This document shows positions 36,913 to 46,300 of a DNA stretch of 50,230 nt, piece by piece (within the stretch, counting starts at the first letter, position 1; each line of letters opens with the position of its first letter). Origin of the DNA: an uncultured Bacteroidota bacterium (GTDB lineage: Bacteria; Bacteroidota; Bacteroidia; Flavobacteriales; Flavobacteriaceae); contig CACLGW010000007.1 in assembly GCA_902606525.1 (NCBI GenBank), positions 1 to 50,230 of the forward strand. The letters run 5' to 3'. The position numbers were made by a program, and so were the translations under genes. Under the pieces are notes generated by a model. That model was not told the origin of the DNA and made no database searches. It saw only the letters and a program-made list of their open reading frames with translations.

Positions 36913-37312
36913 TTAATTATACAACTGTTTAAAAACGTTACCATCAGTATCAAAACTAAAGTAATAAGTATATTTCTCTTCCCCATTTGAATTATCAAGA
37001 ATCGTAAAATCAACTTTAGCTACCTGATAATCGACGTCTGTTAACAAAGTAATTTTATAGGGATCAAAAGTTTCAAAGTCTTTACTTTTAGCTGAAGACT
37101 TTAATAGAATTTGCATTAATGCACTATTCACACGTTGTTTCAAAATTTTAACTTTTAAGTTGTTTTCAACCGGAATTTCATACTGATCACCATTAGCTTT
37201 TTGCCACGAAATGTAAAAGTTTTTTTTAACCACCTTAGTTTCTTAAGAAGCCAAAGAATTAAAGGGGAAAACATTACCTAAATAAATTACTTAGGTAGTA
37301 ATTTAAATACAT
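36913..37312 (-). pseudogene. Pseudogene A', decayed paralogue of the exported protein at 42,605-43,012
   Basis: The open part (106 codons from a GTG at 37233) matches the intact paralogue: YISWQKANGDQYEIPVENN versus FSWQKANGDQYEIPVKNN, and FDTDGNVFKQL versus FDKHGNVSDRL. Upstream in the same frame, VIYLGNVFPFNSLAS then TAA (37243-37245) then ETKVVKKNFYISWQ aligns without gaps to LIILGIFLNTAFLFS-Q-EQIITNEDFIFSWQ, so the stop replaces a Gln codon (CAA to TAA). Ahead of this, ATG at 37310-37312 gives MYLNYYL and one extra base near 37291 breaks the frame. The ancestral signal peptide is thus complete but shifted. A secondary GTG start could still make a cytosolic fragment. Confidence 0.8.
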
Positions 37313-37615
37313 GTTTATCGTCCTATTAAATTAAATTTAAAAAAACTCATACAATTTCCGTTGCATAACTATAACTTTTTATTAAGAGGTGAAATTAACT
37401 TTTATATTTTTTTAAAATTTCAATCCTAATCTTTTCTTGTTAAAAGCAAGGAGATGAAGTTAAATCAAATAGTTATAAATTGATAACTGAAATTTGGCTG
37501 AATAAAGTAAATTGTAATATCACTCATAGCAAGGGAACTTAATGAATTATATCTTGCCTTTTAAACCTCAATTTAATTAAAAGTAGCATAAACCCTGAGT
37601 CAAGTAAATAAACTA
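37313..37615. other. Intergenic stretch, nothing recognised
   Basis: 303 bp between pseudogene A' and the cytochrome gene. All frames are short and closed, AT content is high, and no hairpin terminator, tRNA or promoter match was found. It may hold the old promoter of A', but I see no support for one. Confidence 0.6.
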
Positions 37616-38782
37616 TTATTCTTTATAAATTGCAATTTTATGGGTGCGAACCAATACTTGGCTTACACTATCAGAGTTAATTTCAATCTTCATTATTTTG
37701 CTAGCCTTCATTGGCATATGACATTTTACACAATCCCAAGTATTTTCAGGAAGCAAACTATTATGCTGTTGACTTGGATGACATTCAATACAACGTGAAT
37801 TAAACTTAATCAGATTATTTCTTTCGTTAGAATGGGGGTCGTGACAAGTCATACAATCCATTCCTTCAGATTTAATATAACACTGACTCATTTCAAGTAA
37901 GCCAACCTGATTTGAGTGGACATCGGGTTCGTTACTGGTTTGGGTAGAGAGGTAATTCTTTAAAACGTCTCCAGGAGTAAATGAAAAAGCAGCTTGATTT
38001 ATATTTTGTCCAACACCAGAGTGACATAAAGCACACATATCGATTCGTTGTTGCTGGCTAAAGTTTTTGTAAGAAAGAATTTTTCTACCCACACTATCTA
38101 TTAGATTTTTCCGATGATGCTTCACATGATCTAAAACAGGACCATGACATCTTTGACAATCGATTCCAAAAACGATATTCTCTTTGTTGTATCTATTTGT
38201 GAGAATAGCACTTTGCCAATTTTCTGATTGACTAAAGGTGGTGTGACATTCTAAACATCTTGGAAAAATTGGTCTTTTTGGCTGAAAAAAAGATGGATAG
38301 CCTGGACTGTTTATCCACTTTGAATTTGGCTTATAATAGGATCCTTGGAGCTGAAATAAAGAATTTTCTTCCCAACTTAAAAAAGAATTTCCAATTTTAG
38401 TTCCCGAGCCTATATTAATATCTATGGATTTTGTAAAAAAAGGGGACTTATAAGGTCTTCTATAAGCTTCTTGGAAAAGTGTATCATTTTTAATAGAAAA
38501 ATATAATCGGGTCTGATCTTTCAGGTCAAAATAATTTTTATCTGAGTTTAAAAAAGGGATTACCATAGCAGAGGTAATTTTGGATGAAGTCAACCAATGA
38601 GCTGTTTTCTTATGTGCGTTGACGATATCCAAATGACATTGATTACAGCTTTGCATACCAATAAAAACGGTGCTATTTGGGTGCTCACCTATTTTTTCAA
38701 TAGGGATATACTCTGACGTATATGAATTACATGCGGTTAAATAAGCAGTAATCAAAAGTCCATAAACAAAATCTAAACGCAT
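37616..38782 (-). CDS. Heptaheme c-type cytochrome lipoprotein
   Basis: A 388-residue exported multiheme cytochrome. Lipobox LTAC gives Cys18, so it is membrane-anchored. Seven CxxCH heme sites are seen: CNQCH (Cys46), CLECH, CQRCH, CALCH, CMTCH, CIECH and CVKCH. They are paired as in the cytochrome c554/NrfA-like fold, with CMTCHDPH and the end CVKCHMPM followed by a distal His. Such proteins pass electrons in periplasmic or surface redox chains; no catalytic family is evident. It stands downstream of the DUF255 gene on the same strand, with pseudogene B' (38,833-39,205) between them. Confidence 0.88.
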   Translation of the reverse strand: MRLDFVYGLLITAYLTACNSYTSEYIPIEKIGEHPNSTVFIGMQSCNQCHLDIVNAHKKTAHWLTSSKITSAMVIPFLNSDKNYFDLKDQTRLYFSIKNDTLFQEAYRRPYKSPFFTKSIDINIGSGTKIGNSFLSWEENSLFQLQGSYYKPNSKWINSPGYPSFFQPKRPIFPRCLECHTTFSQSENWQSAILTNRYNKENIVFGIDCQRCHGPVLDHVKHHRKNLIDSVGRKILSYKNFSQQQRIDMCALCHSGVGQNINQAAFSFTPGDVLKNYLSTQTSNEPDVHSNQVGLLEMSQCYIKSEGMDCMTCHDPHSNERNNLIKFNSRCIECHPSQQHNSLLPENTWDCVKCHMPMKASKIMKIEINSDSVSQVLVRTHKIAIYKE

Positions 38783-38832
38783 AAATCAAAAAGTTACGTA
38801 CTTATATTTATAAGTTAATTATAATTTTCAAT

Positions 38833-39205
38833 TTAATTAGTAATGCTCTTAAAAAGTACTTCTCTAGCACCATCTAATGGTGTTATACGGTTTTCATCTA
38901 AATGGATGAATTTTAAAAATAGTTTCCCAAGATTGCTTCACTATATTTACTACAAATGTGCCTATGGATTGTCCTTGGTAACTTTATTTAATTTCCATCT
39001 ATTATATTCTGCTAAAGAATTAAGTTTATAGCATCAACGATTACCAAAATAAGTTGTTTTTCCACTTACTTCAAAACAAATATAAGTTTGAAGGAATTTA
39101 TCTTCAATATTCTAATCGCCAATAAAATAGTTTTTGAAATCTTCCGATTTAGAATTTGAGCATGCCATTAAAATAAATCAGAAAATATGAGAAAGAAAAT
39201 TGCAT
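38833..39205 (-). pseudogene. Pseudogene B', decayed paralogue of the lipoprotein at 43,015-43,392
   Basis: Read from 39205, ATG CAA TTT TCT TTC gives MQFSFSYFLIYF, one extra base, then MACSNSKSEDFKNYFIGD, TAG (39112-39114), NIEDKFLQTYICFEVSGKTTYFGNR, TGA (39034-39036), CYKLNSLAEYNRWKLNKV. The intact lipoprotein has FVAGCMNQKENKFKDFLVGE-W-RIENPQHQSFIRFEGNGKTTYF. Further frameshifts lead to IGTFVVNIVKQSWETIFKIHP and DENRITPLDGAREVLFKSITN, which align to DTFIVKINKKPRNTVFKFIP and DKDRIKVMDDIGQTFFTRIKK. The length (373 bp) equals the intact gene (378 bp). Its ATG overlaps the DUF255 stop in TAATG. Several stops and frameshifts make it plainly dead. Confidence 0.85.
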
Positions 39206-41325
39206 TAATTAACTATTTGTTTTAGAGCATCTTTGACAGTCTTTGAAGGCCTTAGACATACTTTATTTTCGCACACATAGATTAGTGTCTCATTTTCAAA
39301 AAAACGATCTGATAATAAAGGTAGTTTACTTTCTTTTTCGCTGATCTGAAAAAGTATATTTGGTAGATAATTTTTCTTTATTTGAGCATTGATTTTTGTT
39401 GCTTCCGGTCCAACTATAACAACTTCTTTGTAAGAAAAAGCTTCTATTGCTAACAATTGAGCCCATTGACTATAGTCTTTTCCCCTTCCATCCTTAAAAA
39501 AATCAACTATAGCGTAAAGCATATTTTTTGCTCTTTTATAATAATCATCGTTATCGTTGAGTTGACCTAGTTTCCATAAGTTTTCAGCCATTATTGCATT
39601 TGCAGAGGCAATTACATTATCGCTTACTGAAATAATTTGAGAAAATAAAACTGGTTTTTCAGTGAAGGTAAAAAATGGATTTTCGTTTGTTTCAAAGTTC
39701 TTAATAATAATTTTACTGAGCTGATCAGCCTTTTTTAGATAATATGTATCTCCAGTATTTTCATATAAGTCTAAAGCAGCATTGACTGTAAAGGCATAAT
39801 CTTCTAAGTTTCCGTCTCTCTGAGCCTTTTTAGCTTGATAGGTATGCATCAAATTTCCGTTTAGAACTAAATTTTCTTGAATAAAACTAAAAGTTTTTTT
39901 TGCTTGATTAAGAAATATATCATCTTGAAAAGCCTCATAAGCAAGAATTAATCCTGAGATCATTTGAGCATTCCAAGAAGTGATAATTTTAGTATCGATT
40001 AATGGAAATTCTCTATCACTTTTTATAATTTCAAATTGATTTTCCCAAGTAGACTTTTTTTCGTAGAAATTAGCCTTATTCAAACCAAATTTTTTCAACA
40101 ATGAATCAATATCATCTGACATTCTTAAATGATAATGTGAATCTTCAATAGGTTTGTTCAAATTAATTCGATAATATTCAAGTAATAAGTTTATATCATT
40201 CCCAGCGACCCTCTTAATCTCTTCTAAATCAAAAACATAATAGCGGCCTTCACCGTCTTTATTATCAGCATCAACCGCCGAGAAATATCCTCCTTGGCCA
40301 TTTTCCATTCTTTTCTGTAAAAATTCAAATGTTTTATAGACAGTTGATCTAAATAAGGGATTTTTAAATTCTTTATAAATATTTGCATAAAGACTCAATG
40401 ATTGTGCATTATCATAAAGCATTTTTTCAAAGTGAGGAATTTTCCACTCAGGATCTACAGTGTACCTGTAAAATCCACCTTCCAGATGATCTACTATTCC
40501 ACTAGTAGCAATTTTCTTAAGACTTTCATCTAAGTAATTGCCAATTTTTTCATCTTTACTAAGATTCTGAAATTGATGGATATAATTAAATTTTACAGGG
40601 GTAATAAACTTTTGGTTTTGTTGCTCACCTCCATTTATTGTATCCCAACTGCTAGACCATAAACTTATTTCACTCTGTAGTATTTCGGTGTTAAAGGCTT
40701 TAGTTTCCTTAGTGTACTCAAAACGGTTGACTTCTTGTATTCCTTTTTCTACTTTTTCAGCAAATTCTAATAATTGATTCTTGTCAGTCTCATAGAGATT
40801 TTGAATTTTTCCTAATACTTCTAGCCATTGTTTTTTCGAATGATAGGTTCCACCGTAAACTGGCTTCCCATTAGGTAAACAAATAACATTTAGGGGCCAA
40901 CCACCACTACCGGTCATCATCTGTGTTGCTGTCATGTAGATGTTATCAATCTCGGGATTTTCCTCTCGGTCTACTTTTATAGAAATAAAGTTTTTATTCA
41001 TGTAATTGGCCACATCCTTATCTTCGAAAGTTTCCTTTTCCATCACGTGACACCAATGACAACTTGAATAGCCAATACTTACAACAAGTAATTTTTCCTC
41101 ATTATTGTATTTATTATATAAATTTTCATTCCACCGTTGCCAAAATATAGGATTTTCCGCATGCTGAATTAAATATGCGCTTGACTCAAGGTTTAAGTTA
41201 TTTTGATTTAATTTTATGTCCATTGAGCAAGAAAAAAATATACCTAGCATCAGCATGACTAATAAATAATGAGAAATAGTTTTGTAAGATTTAAAATCTA
41301 AACAAACATAATATTTATCATTCAT
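39205..41325 (-). CDS. DUF255/thioredoxin-domain lipoprotein (YyaL/SSP411-like)
   Basis: A 706-residue protein. The N-terminal hydrophobic segment ends in lipobox FFSC (Cys33). A Thioredox_7/DUF255 domain follows, with active-site Cys89-His-Trp-Cys92 in GYSSCHWCHVMEKETF and the phrases NFISIKVDREENPEIDN and TGSGGWPLNVICLPNGKPVYGGTY. The remaining 480 residues form the (alpha/alpha)6-type barrel of this family (GIVDHLEGGFYRYTVDPEW, HFEKMLYDNAQSL). The start overlaps the upstream NHL gene stop by 4 bp (ATGA), which supports MNDKYY as start even though its lead is long. Function unsettled. Confidence 0.85.
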   Translation of the reverse strand: MNDKYYVCLDFKSYKTISHYLLVMLMLGIFFSCSMDIKLNQNNLNLESSAYLIQHAENPIFWQRWNENLYNKYNNEEKLLVVSIGYSSCHWCHVMEKETFEDKDVANYMNKNFISIKVDREENPEIDNIYMTATQMMTGSGGWPLNVICLPNGKPVYGGTYHSKKQWLEVLGKIQNLYETDKNQLLEFAEKVEKGIQEVNRFEYTKETKAFNTEILQSEISLWSSSWDTINGGEQQNQKFITPVKFNYIHQFQNLSKDEKIGNYLDESLKKIATSGIVDHLEGGFYRYTVDPEWKIPHFEKMLYDNAQSLSLYANIYKEFKNPLFRSTVYKTFEFLQKRMENGQGGYFSAVDADNKDGEGRYYVFDLEEIKRVAGNDINLLLEYYRINLNKPIEDSHYHLRMSDDIDSLLKKFGLNKANFYEKKSTWENQFEIIKSDREFPLIDTKIITSWNAQMISGLILAYEAFQDDIFLNQAKKTFSFIQENLVLNGNLMHTYQAKKAQRDGNLEDYAFTVNAALDLYENTGDTYYLKKADQLSKIIIKNFETNENPFFTFTEKPVLFSQIISVSDNVIASANAIMAENLWKLGQLNDNDDYYKRAKNMLYAIVDFFKDGRGKDYSQWAQLLAIEAFSYKEVVIVGPEATKINAQIKKNYLPNILFQISEKESKLPLLSDRFFENETLIYVCENKVCLRPSKTVKDALKQIVN

Positions 41326-42536
41326 TCATTTTTGATTTTTCGTTTTTGAATACGATTATTTTTTGCATCAGCAATAATTAAATCTCCCATTAAATCAACT
41401 GCTGTTTGATAAGGCTGAGAAAGTTTATCTTCCTCATTTTCTATTGAATCATTAGTTGAAATGATTTCATAATTATTCGAATCAATATGGTATCTAATTA
41501 TCCTTTTTTGCTGATAATCAGTGATATAAAGAAAAGTATCATCAACTATACTAATACCGCTAAAGTAATTAATTTGGTAACCAGGTTCAAAATCCTTGCC
41601 AGAAATTAATGTTTTACCTTTAGTAGCTCCCTTTTCCCATAGCTGTATACGATGGTTATATGTGTCAGCTACGAAAAGATCCCCTTTTTTATTTATGGCG
41701 ATACCCATTGGAATTGCAAGTTGATCTGGATCACTTCCTTCCCCATTTCCACCTGCAACTATTTCACCCTGAGAACCTCCTACACTCCACTTGGTTACCC
41801 TGTGATTACTTAGCTCAGAAACATAAATTGTACCATCATTATCTACTGCTATACCAAATGGATTATACAATTGATTTAGTTCGTTACCTAGTCCATTACC
41901 ACCCGCTACTGTTGTTCCAGTTAGCCCTCCATATTCCCATTTTTGAATTCTATTATTTCCAGTATCTGCAATGTATAAATTTCCTTGACTATCAATATCA
42001 ATTTTTCCAGGCTCCTCAAGTTGAGAAGGATCATAACCAAAACCATTTCCTCCAGCAGCTGTAATTCCAACTGTAGCACCAGGCTTCCACCTTTGGATTC
42101 GATGATTGTACATATCACTAACGTACAAGTCTCCTGAAGGATCCAATGCAATTCCTGTTGGATAGTAAAGTTGATTTAACTCACTGCCTTTGCCTTTACC
42201 TCCAGCTATGGTCCTAACTTTAAATGTATCTTTTTTAAATACCGCTCTTATGGCAAGATTATCAAAAAAAGAGATTTCTGTAGGGTTATCAGTATTATTC
42301 ACTACACCTTCCCAACGATCAAATACCCAGCCGGGTTCTGGTCTTGCATATATAGTTTTGATAGAGAAAGGATCATAATTTCCCTGGCTTGGTATTATTT
42401 TTCCATTGTCTTCACTTGGCCATACCTCGGTTTGTAATTTAAAACTGGTAGATTCTTTTTCGTTTTCCTGAATTGAACATCCAACTAAAAGAAATAAAAG
42501 CGGCAAAAAATAAGTTAATTGTTTTCCTGACTTCAT
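41322..42536 (-). CDS. NHL-repeat beta-propeller lipoprotein with an InlB-like module
   Basis: A 404-residue lipoprotein with lipobox LLVGC (Cys20). After a linker comes a single divergent InlB B-repeat-like module (WPSEDNGKIIPSQGNYDPF, then ARPEPGWVFDRWEG, AVFKKDTF). The rest is an NHL propeller with at least five repeats of the form YYPTGIALDPSGDLYVSDMY-NHRIQRW, separated by AGGNGxG linkers. NHL propellers bind proteins or ligands at the surface. It is divergent from gene A (68 bp between starts) and heads the NHL-DUF255-B'-cytochrome strand. Confidence 0.85.
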   Translation of the reverse strand: MKSGKQLTYFLPLLFLLVGCSIQENEKESTSFKLQTEVWPSEDNGKIIPSQGNYDPFSIKTIYARPEPGWVFDRWEGVVNNTDNPTEISFFDNLAIRAVFKKDTFKVRTIAGGKGKGSELNQLYYPTGIALDPSGDLYVSDMYNHRIQRWKPGATVGITAAGGNGFGYDPSQLEEPGKIDIDSQGNLYIADTGNNRIQKWEYGGLTGTTVAGGNGLGNELNQLYNPFGIAVDNDGTIYVSELSNHRVTKWSVGGSQGEIVAGGNGEGSDPDQLAIPMGIAINKKGDLFVADTYNHRIQLWEKGATKGKTLISGKDFEPGYQINYFSGISIVDDTFLYITDYQQKRIIRYHIDSNNYEIISTNDSIENEEDKLSQPYQTAVDLMGDLIIADAKNNRIQKRKIKNE

Positions 42537-42604
42537 ATGTCCTCAATCCATAAATATGCAATGCTGAATTGTATATTTTTTTTAAATTTAGAAAAAATTA
42601 TTTG

Positions 42605-43012
42605 ATGATTGTTTGTTACTTCAAGTTTTATTATTTGATTATTTTAGGTATATTTTTAAATACGGCATTTTTATTTTCCCAGGAACAAATTATTACTAAT
42701 GAAGACTTTATTTTTTCATGGCAAAAGGCCAATGGGGATCAATATGAAATACCCGTTAAAAATAACTTAGATTTAAAAATAGAAAAGCAAAAAATTAGTC
42801 GAGCACTTATGCAAATCCTTTTAAAATCGATAATAAAAAGTAGAGATTTTCAAGCATTTAACCCGGTTCAGGTAACCCTAATCCCAGACAAAAAAAATAA
42901 TATAGCAATCCTGGATTTCACTAAACTTGACAATTCTGGCCAGAAACAAAAGCTTGTATACTATTTTGCTTTTGATAAGCATGGTAATGTATCTGATCGA
43001 CTGGAATTATAA
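42605..43012 (+). CDS. Exported protein A of unknown function (intact copy)
   Basis: A 135-residue protein from the ATG at 42605; the frame is open 12 codons further, to a TTG. The signal peptide reads MIVCYFKFYYLIILGIFLNT then AFLFSQ. The mature part is FSWQKANGDQYEIPVKNN, then ALMQILLKSIIKSRDFQAF, VTLIPDKKNNIAILDFTKL and a C-terminal beta-rich end. No known family. A decayed paralogue, A', lies 5.3 kb away at 36,913-37,312 on the other strand. It converges on gene B with 2 bp between stop codons. Confidence 0.75.
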   Translation: MIVCYFKFYYLIILGIFLNTAFLFSQEQIITNEDFIFSWQKANGDQYEIPVKNNLDLKIEKQKISRALMQILLKSIIKSRDFQAFNPVQVTLIPDKKNNIAILDFTKLDNSGQKQKLVYYFAFDKHGNVSDRLEL

Positions 43013-43014
43013 CA

Positions 43015-43392
43015 TTATTCTTTTTTGATACGAGTAAAAAATGTTTGTCCAATATCGTCCATTACTTTAATTCGGTCTTTATCAACGGGGATAAATTTAA
43101 AAACTGTATTTCGAGGTTTTTTATTAATTTTAACTATAAAAGTATCTACTTCACTCCCTTTTCGAATTTCACTTAATTTCCATTTCCCTGTTTCCGCAAG
43201 GCTATCTAATCGATAACTAAATTGATTTAAGAAATATGTAGTTTTTCCATTCCCTTCAAAGCGAATAAATGATTGGTGTTGAGGATTTTCAATTCTCCAC
43301 TCTCCAACTAGGAAGTCTTTAAATTTGTTTTCCTTCTGATTCATGCATCCTGCAACAAAAGCAATAAAAAAAAATATTACAAAATATCGCAT
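43015..43392 (-). CDS. Small lipoprotein B of unknown function (lipocalin-like?), intact copy
   Basis: A 125-residue lipoprotein with lipobox FVAGC (Cys16). The mature part begins NQKENKFKDFLVGEWRIENP, and FIRFEGNGKTTYFLNQFSYRL, GKWKLSEIRKGSE and TFFTRIKKE are the beta strands of what looks like a small lipocalin-like barrel (a GEW start and GKW repeat), but the family is not certain. The ATG (43390-43392) overlaps the ASPIC/UnbV stop codon in TAATG, so it is translationally coupled to that gene. A dead paralogue, B', lies at 38,833-39,205. Confidence 0.75.
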   Translation of the reverse strand: MRYFVIFFFIAFVAGCMNQKENKFKDFLVGEWRIENPQHQSFIRFEGNGKTTYFLNQFSYRLDSLAETGKWKLSEIRKGSEVDTFIVKINKKPRNTVFKFIPVDKDRIKVMDDIGQTFFTRIKKE

Positions 43393-46300
43393 TAATTAAT
43401 TTTAATTTGTTGAAGAGCCTTATTATTTGCAGCTATTATTAGGTGATCCTCATTGCCTACTTTTATCAACTTAATATTTCGTATGTCTCCTCTCATGACA
43501 AGTCCCGTATCCCTTGGTGGTAGTGCGGAAAAACCATTGTTTCCATCTCCCTTTAACCAAAGCCCATAACTTGAATCATTTCTAGGTGTTTCAACCTCAG
43601 CATTGTAAAGATTTCCTCCTAATACAATATCAAGATTCCCATCAAGATCTATATCTTTCACAACCATTGCATTTATATTTGAAAATTGAGCTTGGTAGGG
43701 AAGGGGTTTAGCAATAAATTTACCGTCATTATTCTGTAGATAGATACTTTCAAATGAGTTAATTTCATATTTTAACGACTCTTCTAGCATTTGGTTTGAG
43801 TATATTTCTTCAAGAGAAGCACTAGCAAAACTATTGTAATTCTTAAATTTTTCTTTAATTGCCGGCATCTGTTCGGATGAGCATTGACGTCCTCTAACAG
43901 GATATTCAGTATCTTCTGACTTGTAGCTTAATACTATATCGTAAGTAGCGTTTTTATCAAAATCGTTTAAATAAATTCGGAAAGGTTTTTCTACAGACGC
44001 TTGGTATTTGTAATTTAAACCAAGATTTCCAACTATTAAATCCATATCACCGTCATTGTCAAAGTCACCTTTTTCAATGTCATACCACCATCCCAGACGA
44101 TCCGAATGATAAACTTTATCTGTAACTTCTGTAAATGATTTTCCTTTATTATTTCTAAAGAACCGCAAGGGCATCCACTCCCCACTTACAATTAAATCAT
44201 CCCATGAGTCGCTGTCAATATCCACCCAATTAGAAGTTGTAACCAACCCAATATTTTTGAGTGCTGGATTTTTCTCATCTGTGACATCAACAAAACTTAT
44301 TTTTCCAGCAGAGCTTTGATTTTCTAAAATTCTTGAGTTTGATGGGTATGGATATTTTTTTGGACTTAGTCTGCCTCCTACAAAAAGATCTAGGTCTCCA
44401 TCATGATCAAAATCATTCGATGAAACCTCAAGTCCACTTATCCTTACACCAGGTATTGCACTTTTATTTCTTTCAAAATTTAAATTACCTTTATTTTCAT
44501 AAAAACGATCTTCATAGCCCTGAGATCCTTCATCGAACTCATTACCTCCACTCGCAATGTAAATATCTTGATCACCGTCATTATCTGCATCAAAAATTTC
44601 AATCCCTAAATCTTCATAAAATTTATCTTTTTCAAATATTGGAATGGTTGCTCGTTCGAAAGTTCCATCCTCTTGTTGTATATATATTCCTGGAGCCTGA
44701 GCTATAGCTCCTCCTATAATATAATCCTCCCTATTGTCATTATTTAAATCTCCAACAGCTAGAGCAGGACCTAGTGTAGAATTTTTATGAGGGAGTAATA
44801 TTTCATCTTTAAAGTCGTCATATGGATTTTCCTTGTGAATAAAAGGATTTTTTTGGTTTATGATCTCAAATTGTTTTATTTTAATTGATTCGTCTTTTTC
44901 TTCGTCAATTTTAGGGGAAGTTTTTTCATAGACCACTTTATTATATTTATTAATTTTTATATCAACTAGTCTTGATCTATTACCGTCAGGCCATTCGATA
45001 AAAACTTCATCTAGCTTTGAGCTATCTCCAAGTCCAAAGTGGATTCTTGGTGATACAGATGAAAGATATCCTCGGCTAAGATTAAATTCCTGCATCTGAT
45101 ATTTTCCTGAAGATTTTAAATGTATTCTGGCCCCAATTGGGATATGTTTATCCTTGCCCTCTAGCTCAAACCCGATAAAATTTGAATTAGTATTATTATT
45201 TTTATAAATACTGGCATAATCGTCAAGATTATTTACCACTAAGTCAAGGTCTCCATCATTGTCAAGATCACTATAAATTACTCCATTAGAGAATGTTTTT
45301 TCATCTAAACCCCACTCAGTATTTCTATTTACAAATCCTTTATCTTTTTGGTTATGAAATAAATAATTTGCTAGCTTTTCTGAGGGCATTTTTTCTAAAT
45401 AAGACAATAGTTTTACTTCCTCCTCTTTATTTTTGTATTCAGGATCGTTTTCCATCCTATTGAAAAAATCGCGGTGTTGATTATAGAAATCTTTATTATT
45501 CACATCCCGTCGTATTCCGTTTGTAATAAATAAGTCTTTCCAACCATCATTGTCAAAATCTGCAAACAAACCTCCCCAACTCCAATCGGTTGAGGAAACA
45601 CCGCTCCAACGTGCGATATTACTAAAAGCAGGAGAAGACCCGTTTAGATTCCCCTGATTCAATTGCAAAGAGTTTTGCATATATTGATGATGCAGTCCAA
45701 GTGCAACAGATTGATAAAATACCTTTGGATTCATTGAAGACATATTTGCTTTAGACCTAAAGTTATCCGCAGCGTTCATGTCTAATTGAAAAATATCCAC
45801 CCAACCATCGTTATTAAAATCAGCAGCATCTACCCCCATTCCAAAAAACGAAGTTTGTTGAAGTGAATTAAGGATTTCATTTGTAAAGGTTCCATCGCCA
45901 TTGTTTATGTACATGAAATCTGGAGCATTAAAATCGTTAGATACATATATATCAGGATAACCATCATTATTGTAATCTGATGCAACTACTCCAAGACTTA
46001 ATCCGAAGTTGCTGATCCCCGATTCGTTGGTTACATCAGTAAAATGACTCCCTTCATTTCGGTACAGATGATCTGAATCTCGATCCTCATGATTATCAAT
46101 CATGTATTTGTAGTAATCTACCGGGGCCTTAAAACTAGTAGGAGGGTAATTTGCAACATACAAATCTAAATCTCCGTCTTTATCATAATCAAAAAAAGTA
46201 GAATGCATACTGTATCCATCGTCATCTATTCCAAATTCCACAGCTTTTTCTGTGAATGTATTGTCTTTGTTGTTGACATAAAGAACATTATTATTTGGCC

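Noticed and set aside
37275-37297. Inverted repeat TACCTAA / TTAGGTA that could be an operator or hairpin
   Set aside because: It lies within the old signal-peptide region of pseudogene A', is only 7 bp long and has no T-run; chance is likely in such AT-rich DNA.
38843-39031. 62-codon plus-strand frame in the gap after the cytochrome gene
   Set aside because: It is the antisense shadow of pseudogene B' and has no family or promoter.
41660-42151. Long antisense frames inside the NHL gene
   Set aside because: They are produced by the repeated codon pattern of the NHL repeats and have no sensible protein composition.
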